From positions 1 to 64,000 of the forward strand of contig NZ_BMRX01000007.1 in NCBI RefSeq assembly GCF_014648855.1: a DNA stretch of 64,000 nt, written 5' to 3'. Below are positions 28,286-39,207 of the stretch, one piece after another. Position numbers and translations under genes: made by a program. The notes below the pieces were generated by a model. It was not told the DNA's origin, did no database searches, and saw nothing but the letters and a program-made list of their open reading frames with translations. Within the stretch, counting starts at the first letter, position 1. Each line of letters begins with the position of its first letter. Source of the DNA: Streptomyces parvulus. GTDB taxonomy: Bacteria > Actinomycetota > Actinomycetes > Streptomycetales > Streptomycetaceae.

Positions 28286-29808
28286 CCCGCCCCGCCGCCG
28301 GGCAGACTCCCCGCCCCGACCGCCCCACCGGCGTTGCCCCGGGCCCCTGCCACCCCGCCGCACAGCCCGCGGACGCCCCCGCCCAGCCCGCCCCCGACCG
28401 GCAGAGCCACGCCCCGCACGCCGACGACAACCGCCGCCAGGTCCTCTACTGGCGTCTGCTGGCCCGCCTCTTCGACCCCGACGAGCAGGCCGCCCTGGAG
28501 TCGGCGAGCCTGGCCGTCGTCGAGGACGTGGGCCTGCCCCCGGCGCTGCTCGACCCCGGCGCCTCCGTCGACTCCGTCGTCCAGCGGCACCCGGAGCTGG
28601 CCGCCGAGTTCGACGGGCTGATGGCACCCGAGCCGCGGGAGGACGGCGACCGGGACCGGGCCGAGGAGGTGCGCCGCGCGGCGCTCGCCTCCAAGCTGCT
28701 GCTGAACGTCTTCACCACCGGCTCCGGCAACGTGAGCGCCGGACAGCTGGCGCGCTGGCAGTCCGACGCCGACTGGCTGGAGCGCGCCCTCGGCTGCCGC
28801 CCCGGCGAGCTGCGGGGCGGACGGGGCGCGGCGGGCGGCGCGGGACCGTCCGGCGCCGGGGTGAGCCCGTCCGGCACCGGCGTCGGCGGCCCGGCACCCG
28901 GCCTGGACCGGCTGGTCCCGGCGATCGGGCCCGAACTCGCCGCCGTCGAGGCCGGACTCGTCCGGCGCATGCGGCTGCGCGAGGTGCTCGCCGACCCGGC
29001 ACTGGCCTCCCGGCTGACACCGAGCATGTCCCTGATCGAGCAGTTGCTGCGCGACAAGGACAACCTCTCGGGCGTCGCCCTGGCCAACGCCAAGTCGCTC
29101 ATCCGGCGCTACGTCGACGAGGTCACCGAGGTGCTGCGCACCCAGGTCGAGAAGTCCACGGCGGGCGAACTGGACCGGTCCGTGCCGCCCAAGCGGGTCT
29201 TCCGCAACCTCGACATCGACCGCACCATCTGGAAGAACCTCACCAACTGGAGCCCGGAGGAGGAGCGGCTCTACGTCGACCGCCTCTACTACCGGCACAC
29301 CAGCCGCAGGACGACACCGCAGCGCCTCGTCGTGGTCGTGGACCAGTCGGGCTCCATGGTCGACTCCATGGTCAACTGCACCATCCTGGCGTCGATCTTC
29401 GCCGGGCTGCCGAAGGTCGACGTCCACCTCATCGCGTACGACACGCAGGCGCTCGACCTCACTCCCTGGGCCCACGACCCGTTCGAGACGCTGCTGCGGA
29501 CCAAGCTCGGCGGCGGCACCGACGGGACGGTGGCGATGGCGCTGGCCCAGCCGAAGATCGCCGAGCCGCGCAACACGGTCGTGGTGTGGATCTCCGACTT
29601 CTACGAATGGCGGCAGCAGGAGCTGTTCGACGCCATGGCCGCCGTCCACCGCTCGGGGGCGAAGTTCATCCCGGTCGGATCGGTGACCAGCTCCGGGCGC
29701 GGCAGCGTCAACCCGTGGTTCAGGGAGCGGTTCAAGGACCTCGGCGCGCCGGTGATCTCCGGCCACATCAAGAAGCTCGTGCACGAACTCAAGACGTTCC
29801 TCACCTGA
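28282..29808 (+). CDS. vWA-domain protein partnered with MoxR ATPase
   Basis: A 508-aa protein. The N-terminal ~330 residues are helical with a Pro/Ala-rich start. The C-terminal vWA domain has a complete MIDAS: D354-Q-S356-G-S358-M in VVVDQSGSMVDS, the Thr in GGGTDGTVAM, and the Asp in WISDFYEW. In MoxR systems the vWA protein binds metal and connects the ATPase to its target. It is coupled by a 4-bp overlap to the upstream gene and followed 54 bp later by the MoxR gene. Confidence 0.92.
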   Translation: MTRPAAGQTPRPDRPTGVAPGPCHPAAQPADAPAQPAPDRQSHAPHADDNRRQVLYWRLLARLFDPDEQAALESASLAVVEDVGLPPALLDPGASVDSVVQRHPELAAEFDGLMAPEPREDGDRDRAEEVRRAALASKLLLNVFTTGSGNVSAGQLARWQSDADWLERALGCRPGELRGGRGAAGGAGPSGAGVSPSGTGVGGPAPGLDRLVPAIGPELAAVEAGLVRRMRLREVLADPALASRLTPSMSLIEQLLRDKDNLSGVALANAKSLIRRYVDEVTEVLRTQVEKSTAGELDRSVPPKRVFRNLDIDRTIWKNLTNWSPEEERLYVDRLYYRHTSRRTTPQRLVVVVDQSGSMVDSMVNCTILASIFAGLPKVDVHLIAYDTQALDLTPWAHDPFETLLRTKLGGGTDGTVAMALAQPKIAEPRNTVVVWISDFYEWRQQELFDAMAAVHRSGAKFIPVGSVTSSGRGSVNPWFRERFKDLGAPVISGHIKKLVHELKTFLT

Positions 29809-29862
29809 CCGACGGACGCCCACGCGACCCTCGTGCCCACCGCAAGGAAAGGCCCCTCACCC

Positions 29863-30987
29863 ATGTCCGAACTGCTGCGCGCCCCCGCCGAGATCAAGTA
29901 CGCCGAGGAACTCGACTGGCTGGAGTCGGTCGACGACGGCCCCCGGCCGTTCTCCTGGCGGCTGTCGCCCAAGATGGTCCGCCTGTTCGTCCTCGGCTCC
30001 GAGCGGTCCGACGGCCTGGACCGGGAGGTGTCCCAGAAGTGGTTCGGCGACCGGAGCTTCGTCGAGCGCTCCATCGTCACCCTCGCCTCCGACCGCGGGC
30101 TGCTGCTCATCGGCGACCCGGGGACCGGCAAGAGCTGGCTGGCCGAGCTGCTGTCCGCCGCGATCAGCCGCAACAGCACGCTGGTGGTGCAGGGCACCGC
30201 GGGCACCACCGAGGACCACATCAAGTACTCGTGGAACGTCTCCATGGTCATCGCCAAGGGTCAGTCCCGGGAGTCGATGATCCCCTCACCGATCATGACC
30301 GCCATGGAGACCGGCTCGATCGGCCGCTTCGAGGAGCTGACGCGGTCCACGAGCGACGTGCAGGACGCGCTGATCTCGATCCTCTCCGAGAAGTACATCT
30401 CCGTCCCCGAGCTGGAGAGCGGCGCCGGCGACGACAACATCGTGTTCGCCAAGCCGGGTTTCTCCGTCATCGCCACCGCCAACAGCCGCGACCGGGGCGT
30501 CAACGACCTGTCGTCCGCGCTCAAGCGCCGCTTCAACTTCGTCCGCATCCCCGTCGTGACGAACAAGAAGAGCGAGGCGGAGATCGTCCGCTTCCGCACC
30601 GAGGAGCTGCTGCGCCGGCACTCCATCGACCTCGACGTGCCGCCCACCCTGCTCGACGTGCTGCTGCGGAGCTTCGCCGACCTGCGCGCCTCCGCCGCGG
30701 CGGCCGGCAGCGACGACGAGAAGCTGGAGTCCGCGCTGTCGACGGCGGAGCAGATCGGCGTGCTGGAGGACGCCGTCCTGCACAGCAACTTCTTCGGCGA
30801 GAGCGCCCTGACCGCCCGCACCCTCGCCGCCTCGCTGGTCGGCTCCCTGACCCGGCGCGAGCCCGAGGACCTGGCCATCCTCAACAAGTACCTGCACGGT
30901 GTCGTCGAGCCGCGCGGCAAGGAGGAGGGCGGCCCCTGGACGGAGTTCCTGGAGGGCGGCCGCGACGCGATCGCCACCCTGTCATGA
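29863..30987 (+). CDS. MoxR-family AAA+ ATPase
   Basis: A 374-aa AAA+ ATPase. Walker A is GDPGTGKS at residues 84-91, the Walker B/sensor region comprises GRFEELTRSTSDVQDALISILSEK, sensor 1 is IATANSRDRG, and the arginine finger is in LSSALKRRFNF. It probably acts as a chaperone-like remodeller with the vWA protein. The ribosome site AAGGAAAGG precedes the ATG. The stop overlaps the next gene's ATG (ATGA). Confidence 0.92.
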   Translation: MSELLRAPAEIKYAEELDWLESVDDGPRPFSWRLSPKMVRLFVLGSERSDGLDREVSQKWFGDRSFVERSIVTLASDRGLLLIGDPGTGKSWLAELLSAAISRNSTLVVQGTAGTTEDHIKYSWNVSMVIAKGQSRESMIPSPIMTAMETGSIGRFEELTRSTSDVQDALISILSEKYISVPELESGAGDDNIVFAKPGFSVIATANSRDRGVNDLSSALKRRFNFVRIPVVTNKKSEAEIVRFRTEELLRRHSIDLDVPPTLLDVLLRSFADLRASAAAAGSDDEKLESALSTAEQIGVLEDAVLHSNFFGESALTARTLAASLVGSLTRREPEDLAILNKYLHGVVEPRGKEEGGPWTEFLEGGRDAIATLS

Positions 30988-33911
30988 GCGGGGCCCAGGA
31001 GGACACGTCGTTCGCCGCGCTGCGCGGACAGCTCCAGGAGGCCGCGGCGGCCTTCGCGGACGGGCCCGACGCCCTGGAGGGGATCCTGCTCGGACTGGTC
31101 GACGACGTGGACCGCGCGGTGCGCGAACCGCTGGAGATCTTCCCGGTCTGCCACCACTCCCCCGCCTCCGCGACCGCCATGGCCCGCCGGCTGCGCGAGA
31201 AGCAGCCCAAGGTGGTCTACCTGGAGCTGTGCGAGGACATGGCGCCGCTCCTGGCCGAGCTGCGCAACTGCCGGCTGCCGGTGGCGGTGCAGGCGTTCGC
31301 GGGCGACGTCGAGGGCTTCCCCGCCCAGTGGGCCCCCCTGTCGGTGGTGGCACCGGTCACGGAGGCGTCGGCCGAGTACCAGGCGATCGCGTACGCCCTG
31401 GACACCCCGGGCGTCGAGCTGGTGCTCGTGGACCGGTCCGCGGACCACGTCTTCCAGTGGGACGGCGGCGCCGGGCCGGAGGCCGGGACGGCCGGCGGCG
31501 ACGACGCCCCCAAGGAGGAGGAGGCCGCGCTGCACGGTGAGGCCGTCGGTGTCGAGCTGGGCGACCTGCGGCCGCGCTTCGCCGAGCTGGAGGAGCACCT
31601 GCTGCGCCACGGAAAGGTGCGGCACTGGTCGGAGTGGTGGCACCAGTACGTGGAGGTCCCCCTCGGGGACAGCGACCACGCCACCTACCGGCAGGTCATG
31701 TTCCTCATCGGCAGCCTGTTCCGCCGGCTCGCCCCCGGCGAGGGGTCCCGGCTGCGGGTGGACGAGGACCGCGAGCGGTACATGTGGACGCGGATGCGCG
31801 AGCACCTGGCGGCGAGCGGCACGGACCCGCGGGACTGCCTGTACGTGTGCGGAGCGTTCCACGCGGCCAGCCGCGTCGAGGAGTTCGGTGTGGCGGGCGG
31901 GTCCGACACGTTCACGATCCCGCCGCGTACGGCCACCACCTGGCAGTACGGGCTGATCCCGTCCAGCCACGCGGCGATCGAGGCGCAGTTCGGCCTGGCT
32001 CCCGGTTCGGTGTCGATCGCGGCGACGGAGTGGGCCAAGGGGCTCAGGCGGAGCCGGGTGAAGCCGTACGTCCTCGAAGGGCAGGCCGGCCGGCGGAAGT
32101 CCGCGGCGAGGAAGGCGGCCGACGCCCCGGCCGTCGCCGCCGGCCCTGCCGCGGACAGGCTGTCCGGCTTCCTGCGCCAACCGCCCGCGATCGACCGGCT
32201 GGACGAGGCGGAACTGCTCGGCTGGTCGGTGGAGATCGTGCGGGCGGCTCGCCGCAACGGGTACCTCGCCTCCACGGCGGACGCCATCGCCGTCTTCGAG
32301 ACGTCGATCCTGCTGGCCGGGATGCGGGACCGGGCCAAGCCGACGCCGTACGACTTCCAGGACGCGGCGGTCACCTGCATCGAGAAGGACAGCGTGCCGG
32401 GGCGGCGGGACGTGCGGCGGCTGGTCGAGATCATGATGGGCGGCGACCGCGTCGGCCGGGTCGGGTACGAGTCGCTGCCGCCGCTGGCCCGTGACGTGTA
32501 CGACCGCCTCGCGCCGCTGGAGCTGAAGCCCGAGCAGCGCGGAGTGCGGCGGGCCCTGCTCGACCTGGCCGCCCGGCCGGAACTGGCGGCCTGCTCCGAC
32601 GCGCTGTGGATGCTGCGCCGCCTGCTGCCACAGGGGGCGGTCCGCCCGATCATGGGTGAGCGGCGGCTGGGTGAGAGGTCCGTTCAGGAGTCCTGGGACC
32701 TCTCGCTGGGCACCCACCAGCGGGCGCTCATCGAGCTGGGCTACGAGGGCGTGAGCATCGAGCAGGTCCTCGAACAGCGGCTGCGGCGCGACGCGTACGG
32801 TCCGCGGGCGACGACCGCGGACGTGCTCGCGGCGGTCGAGGACGCCACGCTGTACCTGCGCGGCCGGCGCCTCGCGGACGAGCTGGGCGGCCACGCGCTG
32901 AAGGTGCTCGCCACCGAGCGCACGGTCGACGGCGCCCCGGAGGTGCTGCGCCGGGTGCGGGCGCTGCTGGCGTACTACCGGACGAGCGAGCCGGTGCTGC
33001 CGCCGTGGATCGAGTCGTTCGTGAAGACCGGCTACGCCCACTACTGCACGCTGCTGCCCACGGCGTTCCAGGACGAGGACGCGACGGTCGGGCAGGTCGC
33101 GGCCATGCTGGGCTTCCTGTTCGGCATGGAGGGGCTGGCCCTGTCGCTGGGCTGCGACCGGGCCCAGCTGGAGCTGGCGGTCGGGCAGTCGCATCCCGGG
33201 GACCCGTCGAAGACGGCCCTGCTGTGGGCGGCGCGGGTGCGGCTCGGCACCCTGTCGCGGGCCGAGCTGCGGGCCCGGTGCGACGCGCTGCTGGACAACC
33301 CGCTGGTGGTGCCCTCGTATCCGCGCTATCTCAGTGGTTTCGTGCACGCGCTGGAGCCGGTGCCGGGGCTGGCGGACGTGGTGGTGGAGGCGGTGTCGAA
33401 CGCGTTCGCGCGGCTGCCCGACCCGGTGCTGCTGCCGTGGCTGCCGCTGCTGATCACGACCTTGCGCTCGGGTGCCGCGGAGCCGGCGGCGCTGCTGGTG
33501 CGGGAGGCGGGGCGGATCTTCCCGGGGCGGCTCGCCGCGCTGGACGCCTGGGTGCCGCCGTGGCACGCGTCCCCGGTGCCGGCGGACGCCGCCCGGCCGG
33601 GCTCCGGCGGCCCGCGGCCCCGGGGCGCCGCGCTCCTGCCGAGGCATCCGGCGGCCTGCGACGTGGTGGCGGACCTGCTGGGGTGCGCGGGGGAATGGTC
33701 CGGCCCCGAGGCGTCGCCGGAAGGGGCCGGGGGCCCGTCCGGCGTGGCGCTGCTCGCCGCCCACCCGGCGGCCTGCGACGCGGTGGCCGCCCTGCTGGGG
33801 TGCGGGGGTGCCTGGGACACGGGGAGGGGTGCCGATGTACCCGGCGCGCTGCTGACGGCCCGTCATCCGCGGGCCGGGGAGGCGTGGGAGGCGGTGCTCG
33901 CGCGGAGCTGA
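30984..33911 (+). CDS. DUF5682-like large protein of the MoxR/vWA operon
   Basis: A 975-aa protein. The N-terminal ~360 residues have family-type motifs PVCHHSPASATAMARRL, VYLELCEDMAPLL and LYVCGAFHAASRV, which resemble the conserved His/Glu/GxxH pattern of TraB/TIKI/EreA-like hydrolases; a hydrolytic role is inference. The middle is a long alpha-helical region. The C-terminus holds three diverged copies of an ALLxxHPxAxxxVxxLLG unit (residues ~880, 919, 953). It is last in the operon and coupled to MoxR. It is probably the effector or target of the ATPase. Confidence 0.8.
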   Translation: MSGAQEDTSFAALRGQLQEAAAAFADGPDALEGILLGLVDDVDRAVREPLEIFPVCHHSPASATAMARRLREKQPKVVYLELCEDMAPLLAELRNCRLPVAVQAFAGDVEGFPAQWAPLSVVAPVTEASAEYQAIAYALDTPGVELVLVDRSADHVFQWDGGAGPEAGTAGGDDAPKEEEAALHGEAVGVELGDLRPRFAELEEHLLRHGKVRHWSEWWHQYVEVPLGDSDHATYRQVMFLIGSLFRRLAPGEGSRLRVDEDRERYMWTRMREHLAASGTDPRDCLYVCGAFHAASRVEEFGVAGGSDTFTIPPRTATTWQYGLIPSSHAAIEAQFGLAPGSVSIAATEWAKGLRRSRVKPYVLEGQAGRRKSAARKAADAPAVAAGPAADRLSGFLRQPPAIDRLDEAELLGWSVEIVRAARRNGYLASTADAIAVFETSILLAGMRDRAKPTPYDFQDAAVTCIEKDSVPGRRDVRRLVEIMMGGDRVGRVGYESLPPLARDVYDRLAPLELKPEQRGVRRALLDLAARPELAACSDALWMLRRLLPQGAVRPIMGERRLGERSVQESWDLSLGTHQRALIELGYEGVSIEQVLEQRLRRDAYGPRATTADVLAAVEDATLYLRGRRLADELGGHALKVLATERTVDGAPEVLRRVRALLAYYRTSEPVLPPWIESFVKTGYAHYCTLLPTAFQDEDATVGQVAAMLGFLFGMEGLALSLGCDRAQLELAVGQSHPGDPSKTALLWAARVRLGTLSRAELRARCDALLDNPLVVPSYPRYLSGFVHALEPVPGLADVVVEAVSNAFARLPDPVLLPWLPLLITTLRSGAAEPAALLVREAGRIFPGRLAALDAWVPPWHASPVPADAARPGSGGPRPRGAALLPRHPAACDVVADLLGCAGEWSGPEASPEGAGGPSGVALLAAHPAACDAVAALLGCGGAWDTGRGADVPGALLTARHPRAGEAWEAVLARS

Positions 33912-34054
33912 CGCCGCCTGGACCGGATCCCGGCGGCGGACGGGAGCCGGGGCCGGTCCATCGGGCGCGGGGCATGCCAGGATGATGTTCCGACAGCCGG
34001 CCGCCGGGCAGCTCCCGCGGGCGGACCGCGAGTTGAGGACGGAGTGAGGCCCGC

Positions 34055-34873
34055 ATGACCTCCCTGAGCGGTGGCGAGAACGCCGCCCACCCGTATCGCG
34101 TCGACACGAGCAAGCCCCATCCCGCCCGGATGTACGACTACTTCCTCGGCGGGAAGGACCACTACGAGGTCGACCAGCGGGCCGCCGAGGAGTTCATGAA
34201 GGCGGCGCCGGAGGTGCGCGAGGGCGTCCTCGCCAACCGCCGGTTCCTGCACCGCGCGGTCCGGCACGTGGTGGCCGAGGGCGGCGTCCGGCAGATACTC
34301 GACGTGGGCACGGGACTGCCCACCGAGCCCAACGTCCACCAGATCGCCCGGGCCCTGGCGCCTGAGACCCGGGTCGCCTACGTCGACAACGACCCCATCG
34401 TCAGTACGCACTCCAGGGCCCTGTCCGACGATCCGGACACCTCCGTCGTGCTGGCCGACCTGCGCGATCCCCGCGCGATCCTCGACCACCCCGAGGTCCG
34501 CGGGGTCGTCGACCTGGACCGGCCGGTGGCGCTGCTGCTGGTGGCGGTCCTGCACTTCGTCTCCGACGCCGAGGACCCGGCGGGCATCGTCGCCACCCTG
34601 CGCGACGCGCTGCCTGACGGGTCCTACCTGGTGCTGTCGCACGCGACGGGCGACGTCCACGAGGACCGGCGCGCGGACGCGGCGGCCGTCTACAGGAACG
34701 CCACCGCCTCCATGAACCTGCGCCGTCACGCCGAGGTCCTGGACCTGTTCGGCGACTTCACCCTGGTCGAGCCGGGGCTCGTCCGGGTCACCGACTGGCG
34801 TCCCGAGGAGCCCCCGCGACCGGACGCCGCGCCGATCGGCATCTACGGCGGAGTGGCGAGGAAGGGCGCCTGA
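34055..34873 (+). CDS. SAM-dependent methyltransferase, DUF574 family
   Basis: A 272-aa member of the actinobacterial S-adenosyl methyltransferase family (Methyltransf_19/DUF574). The family opening RVDTSKPHPARMYDYFLGGKDHYEVD is typical. Motif I is QILDVGTGLPTEPNVH, followed by VAYVDNDPIVSTHSRAL and LLVAVLHFVSDAEDP. Streptomyces carry many copies; targets are mostly unknown. It stands alone between the MoxR operon and the convergent GH16 gene. Confidence 0.9.
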   Translation: MTSLSGGENAAHPYRVDTSKPHPARMYDYFLGGKDHYEVDQRAAEEFMKAAPEVREGVLANRRFLHRAVRHVVAEGGVRQILDVGTGLPTEPNVHQIARALAPETRVAYVDNDPIVSTHSRALSDDPDTSVVLADLRDPRAILDHPEVRGVVDLDRPVALLLVAVLHFVSDAEDPAGIVATLRDALPDGSYLVLSHATGDVHEDRRADAAAVYRNATASMNLRRHAEVLDLFGDFTLVEPGLVRVTDWRPEEPPRPDAAPIGIYGGVARKGA

Positions 34874-34888
34874 GAGCACATAGGGCGC

Positions 34889-34904
34889 CCGCCCCGCCGG
34901 GCGG
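34889..34904. terminator. GC hairpin between convergent genes
   Basis: A CCGCCC / GGGCGG stem with a CGCC loop lies in the 69-bp gap between the methyltransferase stop and the GH16 stop. It is GC-rich without a U-tract, as usual for Streptomyces terminators. It would serve both strands. Confidence 0.4.
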
Positions 34905-34942
34905 CCGGCGCGCCCCGGCGGCCCTTCGGCGTGTCCCGGCCG

Positions 34943-36823
34943 CTACCCCTTCTGCTCCACCCGCACCCAGTCCACCTCGGCCTGGACCCCGCCGGCGGCG
35001 ATGCGGTCCACGCTGGACTGGGGCAGTCCCCAGTACGGGCTGGTGACCTTGTTCCAGCCCGCCGGGTAGGCGCCGCCGAGCGCGAGGTTGAGGATCACGT
35101 ACTGGTCGTGGTCGAAGACCCAGTCCCCGCGGGTCGACTCCAGCTTGTTGCGGGTCGTCTCCTGGACCACGCGGTCGTCGACGGAGAACTTCATGCCGGT
35201 CGGCGTCCACTCCACCGCGTAGGTGTGCCACTGGTCGGCCCGGCCGCCGCCCGGGTACACCTGGCGTGCCCCGATGTTGCCGTCGGCCGAGTAGCCGGGA
35301 CCGTGCAGGGCGCTGCTGGTCCAATCGCCGTAGCCGATGTTCTCCATGATGTCGGTCTCGCCGGAGGCGGGCCAGGACACCGAGGGGTCGTCCACGTCGC
35401 TGCCCAGCATCCAGAAGGCGGGCCAGAAGCCGTCGCCCACCGGCAGCTTCATGCGGGCGCTGACCTTGCCGTAGGTGAAGTCGAACCTGGTGTTGGTGTC
35501 GATGCGCCCGGAGGTGAAGTCGTAGGTGCCGCCGCCCGCCGGGGTGCAGCCCTTGCAGTACTTGGCGCGCAGGACCAGGGCGCCGTTCTCCAGGCGGATG
35601 TTGTCGGCGGAGTCGACGTACGCCTGGGACTCGCCGTTGACCGGGCCCATCTCCGTGCCGGTGCGCACCACCCGCCACTTGGAGCGGTCCAGGGAGCCGG
35701 CGGTGAAGTCGTCGAAGAACGTGGTGCGGTAGGCGCCGGACTGCTCGCCGGGCAGTGCCGGGTACGCCGCGGCGGCGCTGCCGCCCGTGCCCCAGACCTC
35801 GAACTCGTAGAGCGAGTAGCCGAACTGGGCGGTCGAGGGGGCCGGGTTGTAGAAGGAGCGGCGCTCCTTGCCGAGCATGCGGACGTAGCGGCCGGTGGCG
35901 GGCTGCGGGAGCCGGACGCTGTCGTGCCGGCCGGCGGCCTCGCCGGGGGACTTCACGTCGGCGCGGCGGGCGGCCACCTCGCTCGCCGAGGGGCGGTACA
36001 CGGTGCGCCAGGTGCGGTTGTCGTCGGAGACCTGGAGTTCGTAGTCGACGGCGTAGGCGGCCTCCCAGTACAGGTCCACCGTGTCGACGACCGAGGTGGC
36101 GCCGAGGTCGACGGAGACCCAGCGGTCGGCGTTCCAGTCGCTGGACCACCGGCTCACGTCGGCCTTCAGGTCGGCCGGGCGGCCGCCGTCGGTGACGAAC
36201 GCAGGTGAGTTGCCCGCGTGCTGGTAGAAGTTCGCGTACGCCGGATGGTTCAGCGCGAGGTTGGTGCGGGTGGTGGAGGCGGGGGCCGGTTCACCGCCGT
36301 AGACCTTGAAGGAGTAGAGGGAGTAGCCGTAGGGGGTGGCCCGTTCGACGCCGCGCATGCGGACGTAGCGGGCCGTGACCTCCTGCGGGTAGGTGTGGGC
36401 GGTGACCGATCCGCCGGTGCCGGCCGTCTCGGTGTAGAAGGGCGTCCAGTCGGTGCCGTTCCTGGACGCCTCCAGCACGTATCTCTTGCCGTAGGCGGCC
36501 TCCCAGTCCAGGGTCACGCGGTCGACGCGGAGCACGGCGCCGAGGTCGACCCGGATCCAGGCGTCGTCGGTGAAGTCGCTGGACCAGCGGGTGGCGCCGC
36601 TGCCGTCGAAGGCCAGGCCGGGTGCGGTGCCCGCGTTCTCGCTGGCCGAGGCGGTCACCGCGGCGGGGTTCGCGGCGTAGGCGGAGGCCGCGCGGTCGGT
36701 GTCCCAGGCGGCCGTGGCGGCGGAGGCCTCGGCGGCCGCGGGGGTGGTGAGGACCGGGCCCGCCGCCAGCAGGGTGAGTGCGGCGAGGGCGGTCAGGAGG
36801 GTGCGGGGGGTGCGGGATGGCAT
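34943..36823 (-). CDS. Secreted GH16 beta-glucanase (laminarinase-type) with two CBM32 domains
   Basis: A 626-aa extracellular endo-glucanase. A signal peptide (residues 1-~32) is followed by two F5/8-type C (CBM32) domains at ~45-178 and ~185-345, each ending in a GYSLYxFxVxG strand. The GH16 catalytic domain covers ~365-626 with E489-T-D491-I-M-E494, the ExDxxE nucleophile/acid motif of laminarinases. The start at 36823 has GGAGGA at good spacing. Next to a GH1, a sugar importer and other glucanases, beta-1,3-glucan is the likely substrate. Confidence 0.92.
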   Translation of the reverse strand: MPSRTPRTLLTALAALTLLAAGPVLTTPAAAEASAATAAWDTDRAASAYAANPAAVTASASENAGTAPGLAFDGSGATRWSSDFTDDAWIRVDLGAVLRVDRVTLDWEAAYGKRYVLEASRNGTDWTPFYTETAGTGGSVTAHTYPQEVTARYVRMRGVERATPYGYSLYSFKVYGGEPAPASTTRTNLALNHPAYANFYQHAGNSPAFVTDGGRPADLKADVSRWSSDWNADRWVSVDLGATSVVDTVDLYWEAAYAVDYELQVSDDNRTWRTVYRPSASEVAARRADVKSPGEAAGRHDSVRLPQPATGRYVRMLGKERRSFYNPAPSTAQFGYSLYEFEVWGTGGSAAAAYPALPGEQSGAYRTTFFDDFTAGSLDRSKWRVVRTGTEMGPVNGESQAYVDSADNIRLENGALVLRAKYCKGCTPAGGGTYDFTSGRIDTNTRFDFTYGKVSARMKLPVGDGFWPAFWMLGSDVDDPSVSWPASGETDIMENIGYGDWTSSALHGPGYSADGNIGARQVYPGGGRADQWHTYAVEWTPTGMKFSVDDRVVQETTRNKLESTRGDWVFDHDQYVILNLALGGAYPAGWNKVTSPYWGLPQSSVDRIAAGGVQAEVDWVRVEQKG

Positions 36824-36916
36824 GGGGGGTCTCCTCCGGACGAGTTCTGCCATGGGTGAATGCCACAGACGAATGCCATGTACCTGTCATGCATGTGCTC
36901 GGCCGTGCCGGTGGTG

Positions 36917-36956
36917 CCGTGGTGGGCGCGGACTCCCGCGTCCGCGCCCACCACGG
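36917..36956. terminator. 17-bp-stem terminator after the GH1 gene
   Basis: A perfect 17-bp inverted repeat (36917-36933 with 36940-36956) around a 6-nt loop begins 3 nt beyond the GH1 stop on the minus strand. The stem is very GC-rich. It ends the binding protein-permease-permease-GH1 operon. The rest of the 36824-36916 gap holds only short ATGCCA/CATGCAT repeats, possibly an operator for the GH16 gene. Confidence 0.75.
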
Positions 36957-36958
36957 GG

Positions 36959-38352
<1,394 letters not shown>

Positions 38353-38356
<4 letters not shown>

Positions 38357-39207
38357 TTGACGGCACCCGCCGTCAGCCCCGCGACGAGGTAGCGCTGGAG
38401 GAGCAGGAAGCCCGCCACCACGGGGACGCTGACCACCAGGGAGGCGGCCATGATCTGGTTCCAGTACACGTCGTTCTGCGTGGAGTAGCCCTGGAGACCG
38501 ACGGCGAGGGTGCGGGTGGCGTCGTTGGTCATCACCGAGGCGAACAGCACCTCGCCCCAGGCGGTCATGAAGGCGTAGACGGCGACCGCGACGATGCCCG
38601 GGATCGCGGCCGGAACGACCACCTTGAACAGCGCGCGCAGCGGCCCGCAGCCGTCCACCAGGGCGGCCTCGTCCAGGTCGCGCGGCACCGAGTCGAAGTA
38701 GCCGATCAGCATCCAGATGGAGAAGGGCAGGGAGAAGGTCAGATAGGTGAGGATGAGGCCGCCGCGGGAGCCGAAGAGGGCGATGCCGGTGGCGTTGCCG
38801 ATGTTCACGTAGATGAGGAACAGGGGCAGCAGGAACAGGATGCCGGGAAACATCTGCGTGGACAGCACCGTCACGGAGAAGACGCGCTTGCCGCGGAACT
38901 CGTAACGGCTGACCGCGTAGGCGGCGAAGACCGCGATCACCACCGAGCAGACCGTCGCCGCGCCCGCCACGATCAGCGAGTTCACGAAGTACTTCGCCAG
39001 CGGGACGGTCGACCAGATGTCGATGTACGGGCGCACGGTCAGCTCGCTGGGCAGCCAGCGGAACTTGCTGGAGACGTCCTCGAGCGGCTTCAGCGAGCTG
39101 GAGACCATGACGTACACCGGGAGCAGGACGAACCCGGTGAGCAGGGTGAGGAAGACGCGGCGGCTCCAGAGGAAGGAGCGCGGCGCCGCCATCGGGGACC
39201 TAGACAT
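38353..39207 (-). CDS. Sugar ABC transporter permease (MalG type)
   Basis: A 284-aa inner-membrane permease with six hydrophobic helices. The EAA loop is [21 protein letters not shown], which contacts the ATPase. [15 protein letters not shown] is typical of the MalG/CebG branch. It overlaps the MalF-type gene upstream by 8 bp and the GH1 gene downstream by 4 bp. The ATPase is not in the operon; Streptomyces commonly use the shared MsiK ATPase for such systems. Confidence 0.92.

Noticed and set aside
30261-33866. 1201-aa minus-strand frame opposite the DUF5682-like gene
   Set aside because: Low-complexity Arg/Gln/Pro composition and no motifs; the plus strand has family motifs and coupled starts.
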